NCBI RefSeq assembly: GCF_014191985.1
Contig: NZ_JACHXI010000020.1
Coordinates: forward strand, 19,186 to 83,185
DNA length: 64,000 bases
Direction of reading: 5' to 3'
Source: Azomonas macrocytogenes
Lineage (GTDB): Bacteria; Pseudomonadota; Gammaproteobacteria; Pseudomonadales; Pseudomonadaceae
The position numbers and the translations under genes are program-made. Shown here one piece after another: positions 7,921-18,108 of the stretch. The notes under the pieces were generated by a model. That model ran no database searches. It had not been told where the DNA came from and saw only the letters and a list, made by a program, of their open reading frames with translations. Positions within the stretch are counted from its first letter, which is position 1. Each line of letters starts with the position of its first letter.

Positions 7921-9725
7921 ACAAGCCGATGAATGCCAGCCAGCTCGACAATTCCGGACGGCGCATCGTGGTCGATCCGGTTACCCGGATCGAAGGGCAC
8001 ATGCGTTGCGAAGTCAATGTCGACGAGCACAACGTCATTCGCAATGCCGTTTCCACCGGAACCATGTGGCGTGGCCTGGAAGTGATCCTCAAGGGGCGCG
8101 ATCCGCGCGATGCCTGGGCGTTCGTCGAGCGCATCTGTGGTGTCTGCACGGGTACTCACGCGCTGGCTTCGGTGCGCGCGGTAGAAGATGCCCTGGGTAT
8201 CGATGTGCCCTACAACGCCTTGTTGATTCGCCAGTTGATGGACAAGACGCTGCAGGTTCATGACCACATCGTGCATTTCTACCACCTGCATGCCCTGGAC
8301 TGGGTCAACCCGGTCAACGCGCTGAAGGCCGATCCGAAAGCCACATCGGCGCTGCAGCAAATGGTGTCGCCGGCGCACCCCAAGTCCAGCCCGGGCTATT
8401 TCCGCGATGTGCAGAATCGCCTGAAGAAGTTTGTCGAGAGTGGCCAGCTCGGTCTTTTCTCCAACGGCTATTGGGACAATCCGGCCTACAAGCTGCCACC
8501 GGAAGCGGATCTCATGGCGGTCACCCACTACCTTGAGGCACTGGATCTGCAGAAGGATATCGTCAAGATCCACACGATCTTCGGCGGCAAGAACCCGCAC
8601 CCCAACTACATGGTTGGCGGCATGGCCTGTGCCATCAATCTGGACGATGTAGGTGCCGCTGGCGCACCGGTCAACATGGTCACGTTGAACTTCGTGCTGG
8701 AGCGTATCCACGAGGCTCGCGAATTCACCAAGAATGTCTATCTGCCGGATGTGCTGGCTGTTGCCGGCGTCTACAAGGACTGGCTCTACGGCGGCGGTCT
8801 GGCCTCGCAGAACCTGCTTTCCTACGGCACGCATGCCCAGCGGCCGGGCGACAAATCCACCGACATCCTGCCGGCCGGCGCAATCGTCAACGGCAACTGG
8901 AACGAAGTGCTGCCGGTGAACGTCCGTGATCCAGAGGAAATCCAGGAGTTCGTGACCCATTCCTGGTATGCCTATGGCGACGAGACCAAAGGCCTGCATC
9001 CCTGGGATGGTGTCACCGAGCCGAAATTCGAGCTCGGCCCGAACACCAAGGGCACCCGCACCGATATCAAGGAGCTGGACGAGGCGCACAAGTACAGCTG
9101 GATCAAGGCGCCACGCTGGCGCGGGCATGCCATGGAGGTTGGTCCGCTGGCGCGCTACATCATCGCCTATGTTTCCGGGCGCGAGTATGTGAAGGAGCAG
9201 GTGGACCGTTCGCTGGCCGCCTTCAATCAGGGGACTGGCCAGGCGCTCACCCTGAAACAGTTCCTGCCTTCGACGCTCGGTCGCACCCTGGCTCGGGCGC
9301 TGGAATGCGAGCTGTGTACCGATACCATGCTCGACGACTGGAACGCCTTGGTCACCAACATCAAGAACGGGGATACCGCGACCGCCAACGTCGACAAGTG
9401 GGACCCCAGCAGTTGGCCGAAGGAGGCCAGGGGCGTCGGGATCAACGAGGCACCGCGCGGCGCGCTCGGTCACTGGATCAAGATCAAGGATGGCAAGATC
9501 GAGAACTATCAGGCCATCGTCCCGACGACCTGGAACGCCACGCCGCGCGATCACAAAGGCAACATCGGTGCCTATGAAGCTTCCCTGCTCGACACACCGA
9601 TGGAGCGTCCCGACGAGCCGGTCGAAATCCTGCGTACCTTGCACAGCTTCGATCCCTGCCTCGCCTGTTCGACCCATGTGATCGCGCCGGACGGCCAGGA
9701 ACTGACTCGGGTGAAGATTCGCTAG
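7917..9725 (+). CDS. hupL: Uptake [NiFe] hydrogenase large subunit (HupL/HoxG)
   Basis: A 602-residue catalytic subunit that splits H2 at the NiFe(CN)2CO centre. The N-terminal motif [10 protein letters not shown] supplies Cys74 and Cys77, and the C-terminal motif DPCLACSTH supplies Cys581 and Cys584. The final 15 residues after His587 ([15 protein letters not shown]) form the tail that HupD removes after nickel insertion. [13 protein letters not shown] near the start is also family-typical. The start codon overlaps the hupS stop (ATGA), so the two are translationally coupled. It has no signal peptide; export is by piggy-back on the Tat signal of HupS. Confidence 0.98.
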   Translation: MNKPMNASQLDNSGRRIVVDPVTRIEGHMRCEVNVDEHNVIRNAVSTGTMWRGLEVILKGRDPRDAWAFVERICGVCTGTHALASVRAVEDALGIDVPYNALLIRQLMDKTLQVHDHIVHFYHLHALDWVNPVNALKADPKATSALQQMVSPAHPKSSPGYFRDVQNRLKKFVESGQLGLFSNGYWDNPAYKLPPEADLMAVTHYLEALDLQKDIVKIHTIFGGKNPHPNYMVGGMACAINLDDVGAAGAPVNMVTLNFVLERIHEAREFTKNVYLPDVLAVAGVYKDWLYGGGLASQNLLSYGTHAQRPGDKSTDILPAGAIVNGNWNEVLPVNVRDPEEIQEFVTHSWYAYGDETKGLHPWDGVTEPKFELGPNTKGTRTDIKELDEAHKYSWIKAPRWRGHAMEVGPLARYIIAYVSGREYVKEQVDRSLAAFNQGTGQALTLKQFLPSTLGRTLARALECELCTDTMLDDWNALVTNIKNGDTATANVDKWDPSSWPKEARGVGINEAPRGALGHWIKIKDGKIENYQAIVPTTWNATPRDHKGNIGAYEASLLDTPMERPDEPVEILRTLHSFDPCLACSTHVIAPDGQELTRVKIR

Positions 9726-9736
9726 AGGACAACGCA

Positions 9737-10456
9737 ATGGCTCTGGAAAAATCGCTGGCCGATGCTGGCCACGATCAGGTGCGCAAGCAGACGGCCGTAT
9801 ATGTCTACGAGGCGCCGGTGCGCCTTTGGCATTGGGTGACGGCGCTCTGCATCGTGACGCTGAGCATAACCGGCTATCTGATCGGGGTGCCGCTGCCGAC
9901 GATGCCTGGCGAGGCAAGCGACAATTACCTGATGGGTTATATCCGTTTTGCCCATTTCTCTGCAGGTTACGTGCTGGCGCTTGGTCTGCTCGGGCGCATC
10001 TACTGGGCATTCGTCGGCAATCATCATGCGCGCGAGCTGTTCCTGGTGCCGATCCATAAAAAAGCCTGGTGGCACGAATTGATCCACGAGCTCCGCTGGT
10101 ATCTGTTCCTGGAAAAGACGCCGAAGAAGTACATCGGCCACAACCCGCTGGGTCAGCTGGCCATGTTCAGTGTCTTCGTGATCGGCGCGATCTTCATGAG
10201 CGTCACCGGCTTCGCCTTGTATGGCGAGGGTACGGGGCAGGGCAGTTGGGCCGACCGCTTGTTCGGCTGGGTGATTCCGCTGTTCGGCCAGAGCCTGGAT
10301 GTGCACAGCTGGCACCGCCTCGGCATGTGGTACATCCTCATGTTCGTGATGATCCATGTCTATCTGGCCATTCGTGAAGACATCATGTCCCGCCAATCGC
10401 TGATTTCCACCATGGTCGGCGGCTGGCGCATGTTCAAGGACGACAAACCGGACTGA
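9737..10456 (+). CDS. hupC: Ni/Fe-hydrogenase b-type cytochrome (HupC/HoxZ)
   Basis: A 239-residue integral membrane cytochrome b that anchors the hydrogenase dimer to the periplasmic face and passes electrons to quinone. Four hydrophobic segments are visible (around residues 30-50, 70-95, 135-155 and 190-215). Candidate haem-ligand histidines sit in VRLWHWVTA, FAHFSAGYVLALG, DVHSWHRLGMWY and MMIHVYLAIREDI, the pattern of the HyaC/HupC/HoxZ family. It begins 11 bases after hupL behind GAGGAC. The next 88 bases before hupD form the widest gap inside the hup part of the cluster. Confidence 0.96.
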   Translation: MALEKSLADAGHDQVRKQTAVYVYEAPVRLWHWVTALCIVTLSITGYLIGVPLPTMPGEASDNYLMGYIRFAHFSAGYVLALGLLGRIYWAFVGNHHARELFLVPIHKKAWWHELIHELRWYLFLEKTPKKYIGHNPLGQLAMFSVFVIGAIFMSVTGFALYGEGTGQGSWADRLFGWVIPLFGQSLDVHSWHRLGMWYILMFVMIHVYLAIREDIMSRQSLISTMVGGWRMFKDDKPD

Positions 10457-10544
10457 CGGCAGCCTGGAGTCCGGTCATGAGCTGGGCTAAAGCTGCTTCA
10501 GCCTTGCCATAAGCCAATCTCCGCGAGTGCCAGAAAAACAGCCT

Positions 10545-11168
10545 ATGAGCGACAGCATCCTGATTCTTGGTATTGGCAACCTGCTCTGGGCGGACGAAGG
10601 CTTCGGCATTCGCTGCGTCGAGCTACTGAACGAGCGCTATCGATTTCCCGACCCAGTGCAACTGATGGATGGCGGTACTCAAGGTATCTATCTGGTTCAG
10701 CATGTCCAGAAAGCGAGCCGCCTTATCGTGTTCGATGCCGTCGACTATGGCTTGCCGCCCGGTACGCTGAAAATTGTGCGCGACGACGAGGTACCCAAAT
10801 TCATGGGCGCCAAGCGTATGAGTTTGCACCAGACCGGTTTCCAGGATGTGCTAGCACTCGCCGAATTCACGGGTGATTACCCGAAAGAACTGCTGCTGGT
10901 CGGTGTCCAGCCCGAACAACTGGAAGATTTCGGCGGTAGCCTGCGTGACTCGGTCAAGGCGCAGTTGCAACCGGCCATCGACATTGCCCTGGCTTTTCTG
11001 GCGGAACGCGGTGTCGTGCCTGAGGATCGCACGCCCGATGCCGAGCCATCCGGATGCCTGGCTCCCGAACAGCTGGCGCTGGAACGGTACGAGGCCGAGC
11101 GCCCGCCGGAGCATGTCGCCTATCGCTACGGTGACCTCCGTTTCATCAATGCCGGCGGCAAGGAGTAG
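10545..11168 (+). CDS. hupD: Hydrogenase maturation endopeptidase HupD/HoxM
   Basis: A 207-residue protease of the HybD/HycI family that cuts the C-terminal tail from the nickel-loaded large subunit. The N-terminus ILILGIGNLLWADEGFGIR holds the conserved Asp/Glu nickel-sensing residues, and the other two expected ligands are in VFDAVDYG and SLHQTGFQD. The start is taken at ATG 10545 (MSDSILILGIGN), the conserved family start; an upstream GTG at 10527 would add six residues. The tail after ~residue 160 is longer than in E. coli HybD, as in Hup/Hox homologues. hupF follows two bases after the stop. Confidence 0.95.
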   Translation: MSDSILILGIGNLLWADEGFGIRCVELLNERYRFPDPVQLMDGGTQGIYLVQHVQKASRLIVFDAVDYGLPPGTLKIVRDDEVPKFMGAKRMSLHQTGFQDVLALAEFTGDYPKELLLVGVQPEQLEDFGGSLRDSVKAQLQPAIDIALAFLAERGVVPEDRTPDAEPSGCLAPEQLALERYEAERPPEHVAYRYGDLRFINAGGKE

Positions 11169-11170
11169 CC

Positions 11171-11494
11171 ATGTGCATCGGCATCCCCATGCAAGTGCTG
11201 CAAACCGAATCGGGACGGGCCTGGTGCGATGATGGCCAACAGGCTCGCTGGATCGATACGCGCCTGATCGATGAACCGGATGCAGGAAGCTGGTTGCTGG
11301 TATTCCTCGATGCTGCCCGCGAGGCGATCACGGCCCAGCGCGCTGCTCAGGTTCGTGATGCGCTCGGCGCACTGGCCGCCATCAACTCGGGCGATCTGGT
11401 TGACCTGGATGGTTTCTTTGCCGATCTTCTCGAGCGTGAACCGCAACTGCCACCGCACCTGCAAGCCCAGGTTCGAGCCAAGGAAAAAACCTGA
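11171..11494 (+). CDS. hupF: HypC/HupF family hydrogenase assembly chaperone (HupF/HoxL)
   Basis: A 107-residue HypC-family protein. Its N-terminus MCIGIPMQV is the family signature, and Cys2 contacts the iron-ligand precursor or the large subunit. HupF is the hydrogenase-specific paralogue of HypC (which is present separately at 18109). In Rhizobium and Ralstonia systems it is needed for maturation under oxygen. The C-terminal ~30 residues are longer than in HypC. The TGA stop overlaps the ATG of hupG. Confidence 0.93.
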   Translation: MCIGIPMQVLQTESGRAWCDDGQQARWIDTRLIDEPDAGSWLLVFLDAAREAITAQRAAQVRDALGALAAINSGDLVDLDGFFADLLEREPQLPPHLQAQVRAKEKT

Positions 11495-11922
11495 TGAAGC
11501 ATCCTTTGCTGGCGCGTTTGACCGGGACGCTGGATTTTCCTTGTCTGGACGAAATTGAGTTCGAGCGCCACGTACAGGCGCAGGATTTTTCCGTGCTGTT
11601 TTTTTGCGGCGATCCCAAGCGCTTTCCCGAGTCGCTGGATGTCGCCGTGATCCTGCCGGAACTGCTCAAGGTATTCCCGCAACTGAGCCCAGCCCTGATC
11701 GCTCATGATTTCGAGCAGCGCCTGCAGATGCGTTACGGTTTCAGCGTCTGGCCGACGCTGGTATTCCTGAAAGCGGGACGCTATCTCGGCAGTCTGCCCA
11801 AGGTTCGGGACTGGGATGAATATCTGGCGCAGATTCCGTTGATTCTTGCGCTCGAGCCGCAAGACGCTGCCACACGCATTCCGCTCCTGGCAGCGGCGAC
11901 ACCTCCTATCCCTGATCACTGA
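11494..11922 (+). CDS. hupG: Thioredoxin-like hydrogenase chaperone HupG/HoxO (HyaE family)
   Basis: A 142-residue protein of the HyaE/HupG/HoxO family. The fold looks thioredoxin-like: a central strand FSVLFFCGDPKRFPESLDVAV and a later FSVWPTLVFLKAGRYLG where the cis-proline lies. It has no CXXC, so it is not a redox thioredoxin. Family members bind the Tat-bearing small subunit precursor during Fe-S insertion. Its ATG overlaps the hupF stop, and hupH begins 11 bases downstream. Confidence 0.92.
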   Translation: MKHPLLARLTGTLDFPCLDEIEFERHVQAQDFSVLFFCGDPKRFPESLDVAVILPELLKVFPQLSPALIAHDFEQRLQMRYGFSVWPTLVFLKAGRYLGSLPKVRDWDEYLAQIPLILALEPQDAATRIPLLAAATPPIPDH

Positions 11923-11932
11923 GGGCGATGCA

Positions 11933-12790
11933 ATGAATGGCGAAACCCCCTTCTTCAATAGCGGTATCGGTCCTGGCTCACGTACGGAAGACGATCAGCT
12001 CAGCTATATGCCGATGCCGCATGAAATGCATACCTTCGCGATTCCTGTACTGCCTGAAAGCGAAGAGCTGGGCGAGTATCCCGAAACGCTAGAGCTGCTG
12101 GAGCGCGTGCAGGCCGAGCTGGATGGCTACAAGGCCGGTGAACCTGGCCGAGCCGTCGAACTGGCGTGTCTTCCAGAACCGGGATTGGCATTGTTGAACC
12201 AGATCCTCGGGGAAGGCGAAGTGGCGGTGCAGGTGTGTGGTGCACAACCGGTACGTATTCAGGAAACCGTGCTGGCCGGAGTCTGGTGGGGCCAGCAGCT
12301 GGATGAGCAGGGCATCATTGTCCGGCAGTGGCTGGAAATCGCGGACGTGCCGGCGTTGGTTCTGCAACAGGCATTCGCCGACGCGCGCTGGCCGCAGCTG
12401 CAGGCGGCAGCGATGCCTGCTGATTTGCTCAATGCCGGCCCGGTGCTGGCTGAGCTGTTGGATGCGGCGCAACGGCATGCCGAGGCAGGGTTGGGTATGG
12501 CGCGCGTGGTCAATCTGTCATTGCTGCCATTCTCGCCGGAAGACCATCGATTTCTCGCCGAGCAATTGGGCGACGGAGCGGTAGTCATGCTGTCCCGCGG
12601 TTATGGCAGTTGTCGGATCGCCAGTACGGCAACGCCCGGGATCTGGCGGGTGCAGTATTTCAACAGTACCGACCAGTTGATCCTCGATACGCTGGAAGTC
12701 ACGACGATTCCGCAAGTAGCCTGTGCCGCACAGGAAGATGTGGAGGATTCCAGCGAGCGCCTACGGGAAATTCGCGCGGTGCTGATATGA
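11933..12790 (+). CDS. hupH: Hydrogenase expression/maturation protein HupH/HoxQ (HyaF family)
   Basis: A 285-residue HyaF/HupH/HoxQ protein, which pairs with HupG/HoxO as a chaperone of the small subunit. Recognisable segments are MPMPHEMHTFAIPVLPE near the N-terminus, the central GEGEVAVQV and QIQETVLAGVWW-like region, and the C-terminal VMLSRGYGSCRIASTATPGIW and YFNSTDQLILDTLEV. The start at 11933 is preceded by GAGGGCG. The stop overlaps the hupI start. Confidence 0.93.
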   Translation: MNGETPFFNSGIGPGSRTEDDQLSYMPMPHEMHTFAIPVLPESEELGEYPETLELLERVQAELDGYKAGEPGRAVELACLPEPGLALLNQILGEGEVAVQVCGAQPVRIQETVLAGVWWGQQLDEQGIIVRQWLEIADVPALVLQQAFADARWPQLQAAAMPADLLNAGPVLAELLDAAQRHAEAGLGMARVVNLSLLPFSPEDHRFLAEQLGDGAVVMLSRGYGSCRIASTATPGIWRVQYFNSTDQLILDTLEVTTIPQVACAAQEDVEDSSERLREIRAVLI

Positions 12791-13005
12791 ACCGACAGTT
12801 CGAAGGCAGCTATCTGGGCGATGGCAGCCGCCTGCTGGATGAGGCGGTATTGGAATGCAAGATCTGCTGGTATCAGTATGACCCGGCCAAGGGCGATGAG
12901 GTCTGGCAGATCGCGCCCGGTACGCCGTTCAGTCGGTTGCCGGAGCACTGGTGTTGCCCGCGGTGCGATGGCGCACGCGAGCAGTTCATGGTCGTGAGCG
13001 CTTGA
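12787..13005 (+). CDS. hupI: Rubredoxin-like protein HupI/HoxR
   Basis: A 72-residue rubredoxin with two iron-binding Cys pairs, LECKICWYQYDP and WCCPRCDG, plus the conserved GTPFSRLPEHWCCP segment. In hydrogenase operons this protein supports Fe-S cluster assembly or protection of the small subunit under oxygen. Its ATG overlaps the hupH stop (ATGA). Confidence 0.95.
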   Translation: MNRQFEGSYLGDGSRLLDEAVLECKICWYQYDPAKGDEVWQIAPGTPFSRLPEHWCCPRCDGAREQFMVVSA

Positions 13006-13012
13006 GCCAGCC

Positions 13013-13474
13013 ATGCATGAGCGTATCGAAATCGAAGCCTGTTATCGCGCGGTCGGCCTGCGCATGGCAGAACTGCCCATCTGTAATCCGGCGCTTAAGG
13101 TCGAGCTGGTTGGCTGGCGCTTGCTGGAGGATATCGGTCAGGTGGGGGTATTGATCACGCCCTGGTGCATGAATCTACTCTGGCAGCCCTTGCCCGGAGC
13201 GGCGTTGCCACGTCAGGGCGGGCCGGTACTGCTGATGCTGCCTTCCGGCGAATATGAATGCATCGTGCACAACGATGAAATCCTGGGCTTGCTGGCCAGT
13301 GCCTCGCTGTATTCGCCGATGCAGGATTTTCCCGGGCAAATCGAGGCACGGGCCGTCGCCGGCGAGGTGCTCACGCTAATCCTGGGCGATACGTCGCACG
13401 CAGATGAAGAGGCTGCTGGCGTGAGTCGACGTACCTTGTTTCGCCGGGTATTGGGGCAGACTGTACGTGAGTAG
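13013..13474 (+). CDS. hupJ: [NiFe] hydrogenase assembly chaperone HupJ/HoxT (HybE family)
   Basis: A 153-residue HybE/HupJ-family protein. VGVLITPWCMNLLWQPLPG and LPSGEYECIVHNDEILG are the conserved core, and the C-terminal RRTLFRRVLG is typical. HybE in E. coli binds the hydrogenase-2 precursor before Tat export. Its 3' end overlaps the hupK start by 8 bases. Confidence 0.92.
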   Translation: MHERIEIEACYRAVGLRMAELPICNPALKVELVGWRLLEDIGQVGVLITPWCMNLLWQPLPGAALPRQGGPVLLMLPSGEYECIVHNDEILGLLASASLYSPMQDFPGQIEARAVAGEVLTLILGDTSHADEEAAGVSRRTLFRRVLGQTVRE

Positions 13475-14513
13475 CCTGGCCGGTCGGCTGTGCATCGACG
13501 TCCAGCATGCGACCGATCGGATCGTGGCGGTGACGACGAATCTGCAACGGCCCTTGGAACACATCAGCCGCTTGCTGACAGGCCGTGAACCGGAGCCGGC
13601 CTTGCGCTGTATTGCGTTGCTGTTTTCTATTTGTTCTAACGCCCAGCAGGTTGCCGCGGTCAATGCCCTGGAGCAGGCGCTTGGCTGGCAGACCCCGCTG
13701 GAGGTTGTGCGGGCACGGCAACAGCTGACCGAGCTGGAACTGATCCGTGAATCGTTGCTGCGCCTGGCTCACGGCTGGGAGCTGCCGATTGCCGCCGATC
13801 AGCTGAAGCGATTGGTTTCGCTGTGCCAGCATGGCATCTCGGCGTTGCAGCCGATGGCTGGCTTGCAGGCGCTTGCTGATGATCCGCAACGCGGCGAACT
13901 GAACACCGCCTTGCAGCAATTGGCTGAGTATGGCCAGCAGCTGCAAGACATCGGGTCTTGCGGTTGGCTGATGCCGCGCCTGGCGCACTGGTCGGGCATC
14001 ACCTTGGGCGGAGCCGTTCCCGAGGCGCTGGAACCGACCCGGATCGAGCCGCTTCTAGCGGCGCTGCGTGAAGGAAGAGTGACCGCCGAGATCGACGGGC
14101 AACCGCGAATGACCGGGCCGGCCACTGCCAGTGAGATTACGGGATCGGCCGGTCGGCAGATCGAACAGCGGGTCATGGCTTTGCTGCATGGCGCGTGCCG
14201 TTCGATGGCTGCGCTGCAGACGCTCCCGCCGGTGGCCTGTATGGCGCAACCGGTACTGGAAGCGGGCGAGGGCATGGCGCTGGTCAAGACGGCCCGTGGC
14301 TGGCTGCTGCAGCGTATTCGTGTGGAGCGCGGGCGGATCGCCGAATGGCAGATCATTGCGCCGACCGACTGGAATTTCCATGCCGATGGCCTGTTGCGCC
14401 GGCAGTTGCGCGGGATTCGGGTTCCTGTGGAGCAGGCCGAAACGCTGGTGCACGAGTTGGTGCTGTCGATGGATCCCTGTCTGGATTTCGAGGTGAAGAT
14501 CGACCATGCATGA
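13467..14513 (+). CDS. hupK: HupK/HoxV scaffold protein, degenerate large-subunit paralogue
   Basis: A 348-residue protein starting at GTG 13467. It resembles a decayed hydrogenase large subunit. SICSNAQQVAAVNALEQAL (residues ~54-72) aligns with the HupL region [21 protein letters not shown], keeping the first cysteine (Cys56) and losing the second. The C-terminus [14 protein letters not shown] aligns with Hup[10 protein letters not shown], keeping Cys338 while Phe341 replaces the second cysteine. HupK/HoxV is known as a scaffold on which the Fe(CN)2CO unit is held before transfer to the large subunit. It overlaps hupJ and hypA by 8 bases on each side. Confidence 0.9.
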   Translation: MSSLAGRLCIDVQHATDRIVAVTTNLQRPLEHISRLLTGREPEPALRCIALLFSICSNAQQVAAVNALEQALGWQTPLEVVRARQQLTELELIRESLLRLAHGWELPIAADQLKRLVSLCQHGISALQPMAGLQALADDPQRGELNTALQQLAEYGQQLQDIGSCGWLMPRLAHWSGITLGGAVPEALEPTRIEPLLAALREGRVTAEIDGQPRMTGPATASEITGSAGRQIEQRVMALLHGACRSMAALQTLPPVACMAQPVLEAGEGMALVKTARGWLLQRIRVERGRIAEWQIIAPTDWNFHADGLLRRQLRGIRVPVEQAETLVHELVLSMDPCLDFEVKIDHA

Positions 14514-14847
14514 AATGTCCATTGCCGAAGGTGTCGTCCAGTTGCTGGAAGAGCAGGCTACCGCGCAGCGGTTTTCCCGAGTCAAGACGGTATGGCTGGA
14601 AATCGGCCCGTTAGCGATGATCGAGCAGCAGGCGCTGCGTTTCTGTTTCGAGGCAGTGACACGCAATACCCTGGCGCAGGATGCCCGTCTGGAAATCATC
14701 GACTTGCCAGGGCAGGCCTGGTGCCTGGGCTGCAATGCCAGCGTGCCGATCCGCCAGCGCTACGATGCCTGCCCAGCCTGCGGTAGTCATCATCTGCAGG
14801 TCACTCAAGGCGATGAAATGCGGGTCAAGGAACTGGAGGTAGAGTAG
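14506..14847 (+). CDS. hypA: Hydrogenase nickel-insertion protein HypA
   Basis: A 113-residue HypA. The N-terminal [18 protein letters not shown] supplies the nickel ligands (His2 and the amide region). The zinc site is built from CLGCNASV and [11 protein letters not shown]. HypA delivers nickel with HypB to the large subunit. The start overlaps the end of hupK. A GGAGGT inside its last codons serves as the Shine-Dalgarno of hypB. Confidence 0.97.
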   Translation: MHEMSIAEGVVQLLEEQATAQRFSRVKTVWLEIGPLAMIEQQALRFCFEAVTRNTLAQDARLEIIDLPGQAWCLGCNASVPIRQRYDACPACGSHHLQVTQGDEMRVKELEVE

Positions 14848-14849
14848 AG

Positions 14850-15773
14850 ATGTGTACCATTTGTGGCTGCGAAACCGGCGAGGCTCGGATCGAAGGTCAG
14901 GCGTATCGCGTGCAGACCCAGGAGCGGATTCGGCATAGCCATATGAACATCCGGCGAGCAGTTGCTCCGGTAATTCCTGCGGCGGACAAGCCGGTGAGCG
15001 ACGGGTTGGATCTGCATTTCGGCCAGGGCCCGGCGCATGCTCATGTACCGGGCTTGAGCCAAAGCCGCATGGTACAGATCGAGAAGGACATCCTGGGCAA
15101 GAACGCTGGCTATGCTGCGCAGAATCGCAGCCGTTTCGAGGCGTTGTCGCTGTTTGCGCTGAATCTGGTGTCCAGCCCCGGTTCCGGCAAGACCACCTTG
15201 CTGACCAGCACCATCCGGCAACTGGGTGGGCGCCTGCCGTTGGCCGTGATCGAGGGTGACCAGCAGACTGCCAATGATGCCGAGCGTATCCGTGCTACCG
15301 GCGTGCCGGCGGTGCAAGTCAATACCGGCAAGGGTTGCCATCTGGATGCCCATATGGTCGGCCTGGCTCTCGAACGACTGGAGCACCTGGACGGCGGGCT
15401 GCTGTTCATCGAAAACGTGGGCAATCTGGTTTGCCCGGCCGCCTTTGATCTGGGCGAGGCGCACAAGGTCGTCATCCTGTCGGTGACCGAGGGCGAGGAC
15501 AAGCCGCTCAAGTACCCGGACATGTTTCATGCTGCGGACCTGATGTTGTTGAACAAGATCGACCTGCTGCCGCATCTGGATTTCGCTGTCGAGGCGTGTA
15601 TCGAATATGCCCGTCGGGTCAATCCACGAATCGAAGTGCTCGAGGTTTCCGCGCGCACCGGAGTGGGCATGGGCGAATGGCTGGACTGGATCGACCGCCG
15701 CCGTACGGCCCGTATTCATGCCCGTATCGACGCCTTGAACGAGCAGGCCCGGGCGCTTGAGGCTCTGCTCTGA
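14850..15773 (+). CDS. hypB: Hydrogenase nickel-incorporation GTPase HypB
   Basis: A 307-residue SIMIBI GTPase. The N-terminal MCTICGCE (Cys2, Cys5, Cys7) is the high-affinity nickel motif. The G-domain starts near residue 107 with the P-loop [10 protein letters not shown], followed by [34 protein letters not shown] and the guanine-specificity LLNKIDLLP. The segment between the CXXCGC motif and the G-domain has only scattered histidines ([19 protein letters not shown]) instead of the long His tract of many homologues, so nickel storage is probably weak. It begins two bases after the hypA stop. Confidence 0.97.
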   Translation: MCTICGCETGEARIEGQAYRVQTQERIRHSHMNIRRAVAPVIPAADKPVSDGLDLHFGQGPAHAHVPGLSQSRMVQIEKDILGKNAGYAAQNRSRFEALSLFALNLVSSPGSGKTTLLTSTIRQLGGRLPLAVIEGDQQTANDAERIRATGVPAVQVNTGKGCHLDAHMVGLALERLEHLDGGLLFIENVGNLVCPAAFDLGEAHKVVILSVTEGEDKPLKYPDMFHAADLMLLNKIDLLPHLDFAVEACIEYARRVNPRIEVLEVSARTGVGMGEWLDWIDRRRTARIHARIDALNEQARALEALL

Positions 15774-15796
15774 ACAACGCTGCCGAGGTCGCTGAA

Positions 15797-18103
15797 ATGC
15801 TCCGGTTGCGACTGCTGTTGAGCGGGCAGGTGCAAGGCGTGGGCATGCGACCTTTCGTCTATCGGCTGGCGACAGCGCTGGGGTTGTGTGGACAGGTGTG
15901 CAATACACGGCAGGGCGTGCGCATCGATCTGCAAGGCTCCGTCGCCGACTTGGCGAGCTTCACGAGTCGTCTACAGGCTGAACTGCCGCCGTTGGCGCGG
16001 ATCGATGCGCTCCAGCGCGAAATCTGCCCGAGCGAACTTCGCTTCGAGCGCTTCGACATTATCCATACGCTGGATGAGCCAGCGCCGCTCATGCTCGGCG
16101 CGCCGCCGGATGCGGCGGTGTGCCCGGACTGTCTGACCGAGCTGTTCGATCCGCACAATCGCCGCTGGCGTTACCCCTTCATCAACTGTACCCACTGCGG
16201 GCCACGCTACACGCTGATGGAGCGCTTGCCTTACGACCGGGCCGGCACCAGCATGGCGTGCTTCGAGCTGTGCCCAGCCTGCCAGCAGGAATATGACGAC
16301 CCGGCCGACCGGCGCTTTCATGCCCAACCCAATGCCTGTCCGGTCTGTGGGCCGCAGCTCTGGGGTGAGGACGGCGCTGGCCGGCGTCTGGCTGGCGATC
16401 CTGTGGCGCAGACGCTGGCGGTCATCGAGCAGGGCGGCATCGTCGCGCTGCGGGGTGTCGGCGGTTTCCATCTGCTGTGCGATGCGCGCAATGCCGAGGC
16501 TGTGGCTGAGTTGCGGCGGCGCAAGCGGCGGCCGGAAAAACCCTTCGCCCTGATGGCCGCCAATCTGCCCACATTGGAAACACTGGTCGAGTTGACCGAC
16601 GTTGGTTGTCGCGAGTTATCCAGCCCGGCAGCCCCTGTTGTGCTGCAGCGCAAACGACCCGCCGCTGCCGTACTGGCTCCGCAACTGGCGCCACGGCTCG
16701 GTTGGCTGGGGGTCATGCTGCCGCACAGTCCATTGCACTGGCTGTTGTTCCACGAAGTGGCCGGGCGGCCGGGTGGGATTGATTGGACCAGGCGAGTGCA
16801 GTCACTCGTTCTGGTAATGACCAGCGCCAATCGGCAGGGCGAGCCGCTGATGACCGATAACGACGAGGCCCGCCGTACGCTGGCCGGGATCGCCGATCTC
16901 TGGTTGCTGCATGATCGGGAGATCGTGAGGCGCTGCGACGATTCGGTCATCAATGCCATCGGCGCCCCGCCAGCCGTCATTCGTCTGGGGCGCGGCTTGG
17001 CGCCACAGTTCATCGAACTGCCTTGGAGCGGTCCAGCGATCCTGGCGCTGGGCGGGCAGCTGAAAACCACCATCTGCCTGACGCGTGGCAACCAGGCCTA
17101 TATTTCCCAGCATATCGGCGATCTCGACAATGCCGACAACTGTCGTGCTCTGGAGCGGACGGTCGCGCAACTGAGTGAACTGCTGGATATCCAGCCCGAG
17201 CATGTCGCCTGCGATCTGCATGCGGATTTCCATTCCAGCCGTTTCGCCCACGATTACGCCGAGCGCCATGGCCTGCCGCTGCGCCCGGTACAGCATCATC
17301 ATGCGCATCTCTGTGCGGTGATGGCCGAGCATGGAATCAGCGAGCCGATATTGGGGCTGGCGCTGGATGGCTTTGGGCTGGGGTGGGATGGCCAGTTGCG
17401 TGGCGGTGAGTTGTTGGCAGTCTCTACGGACGGTTTCATGCCACTGGGCGAACTGGCTCCGCTGCCTTTGCCCGGCGGCGATAAAGGTGCCCGCGAGCCA
17501 TGGCGCATGGCCGCGGCCGTGTTGCATACATTGGGGCGAAACCGGCAGATTGCCGAGCGTTTCGCCGACCAGCCGGCCTGCGTAACCGTTGCTCGAATGC
17601 TCGCCCGCGAGTTCAATTGCCCGCTCACCAGCAGTGCCGGTCGCCTGTTCGATGCGGCGGCTGGGTTGCTAGGCATCTGTCTGCGGCAGGATTTCGAGGC
17701 GCAGGCAGCGCTATTGCTGGAGTCGCTGGTCGTCGAGCTGCCGTTGGTGGAGCCCGGTCTTTGGCACATCAGGCCGGATAATCAGCTGGATTGCCTACCC
17801 TTGCTGGAGCGCCTGGCGGAAATGACCGATCCGCAGACCGGTGCAGAATTGTTTCATGCGGTCCTGATCGAGGCGCTGGCTGCCTGGGTAACGGCGACCG
17901 CCACGCAACATGGGCTTGAGCGAGTCGTCCTGAGTGGCGGCTGTTTTCTGAATATGTGCCTGCGCGATGGCTTGCGCGAGCGCTTGAAGCACAACGGGCT
18001 GCAGGTATGGCTACCGGAACGAGTCCCGGCGAACGATGCCGGCTTGTCGCTGGGGCAGGCGTGGGCAGTCCTGTTGAGCAGACAGAACATCAACATGAGG
18101 TAA
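15797..18103 (+). CDS. hypF: Carbamoyltransferase HypF
   Basis: A 768-residue HypF, which makes thiocarbamate on HypE from carbamoyl phosphate as the cyanide source. Domains in order: acylphosphatase (residues ~5-95, [16 protein letters not shown]), paired zinc fingers (~110-190, [22 protein letters not shown]), a YrdC-like domain (~200-385, [13 protein letters not shown] and [11 protein letters not shown]), and a Kae1-like domain (~400-768, [30 protein letters not shown]). The length fits the family (~750-780). The ATG at 15797 follows GAGG with suitable spacing, 23 bases after hypB. Confidence 0.97.
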   Translation: MLRLRLLLSGQVQGVGMRPFVYRLATALGLCGQVCNTRQGVRIDLQGSVADLASFTSRLQAELPPLARIDALQREICPSELRFERFDIIHTLDEPAPLMLGAPPDAAVCPDCLTELFDPHNRRWRYPFINCTHCGPRYTLMERLPYDRAGTSMACFELCPACQQEYDDPADRRFHAQPNACPVCGPQLWGEDGAGRRLAGDPVAQTLAVIEQGGIVALRGVGGFHLLCDARNAEAVAELRRRKRRPEKPFALMAANLPTLETLVELTDVGCRELSSPAAPVVLQRKRPAAAVLAPQLAPRLGWLGVMLPHSPLHWLLFHEVAGRPGGIDWTRRVQSLVLVMTSANRQGEPLMTDNDEARRTLAGIADLWLLHDREIVRRCDDSVINAIGAPPAVIRLGRGLAPQFIELPWSGPAILALGGQLKTTICLTRGNQAYISQHIGDLDNADNCRALERTVAQLSELLDIQPEHVACDLHADFHSSRFAHDYAERHGLPLRPVQHHHAHLCAVMAEHGISEPILGLALDGFGLGWDGQLRGGELLAVSTDGFMPLGELAPLPLPGGDKGAREPWRMAAAVLHTLGRNRQIAERFADQPACVTVARMLAREFNCPLTSSAGRLFDAAAGLLGICLRQDFEAQAALLLESLVVELPLVEPGLWHIRPDNQLDCLPLLERLAEMTDPQTGAELFHAVLIEALAAWVTATATQHGLERVVLSGGCFLNMCLRDGLRERLKHNGLQVWLPERVPANDAGLSLGQAWAVLLSRQNINMR

Positions 18104-18108
18104 CGCAG

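Noticed and set aside
7767..10010. 747-codon minus-strand frame opposite hupL
   Set aside because: It is an antisense shadow created by codon bias of hupL; there is no family similarity and the sense gene is certain.
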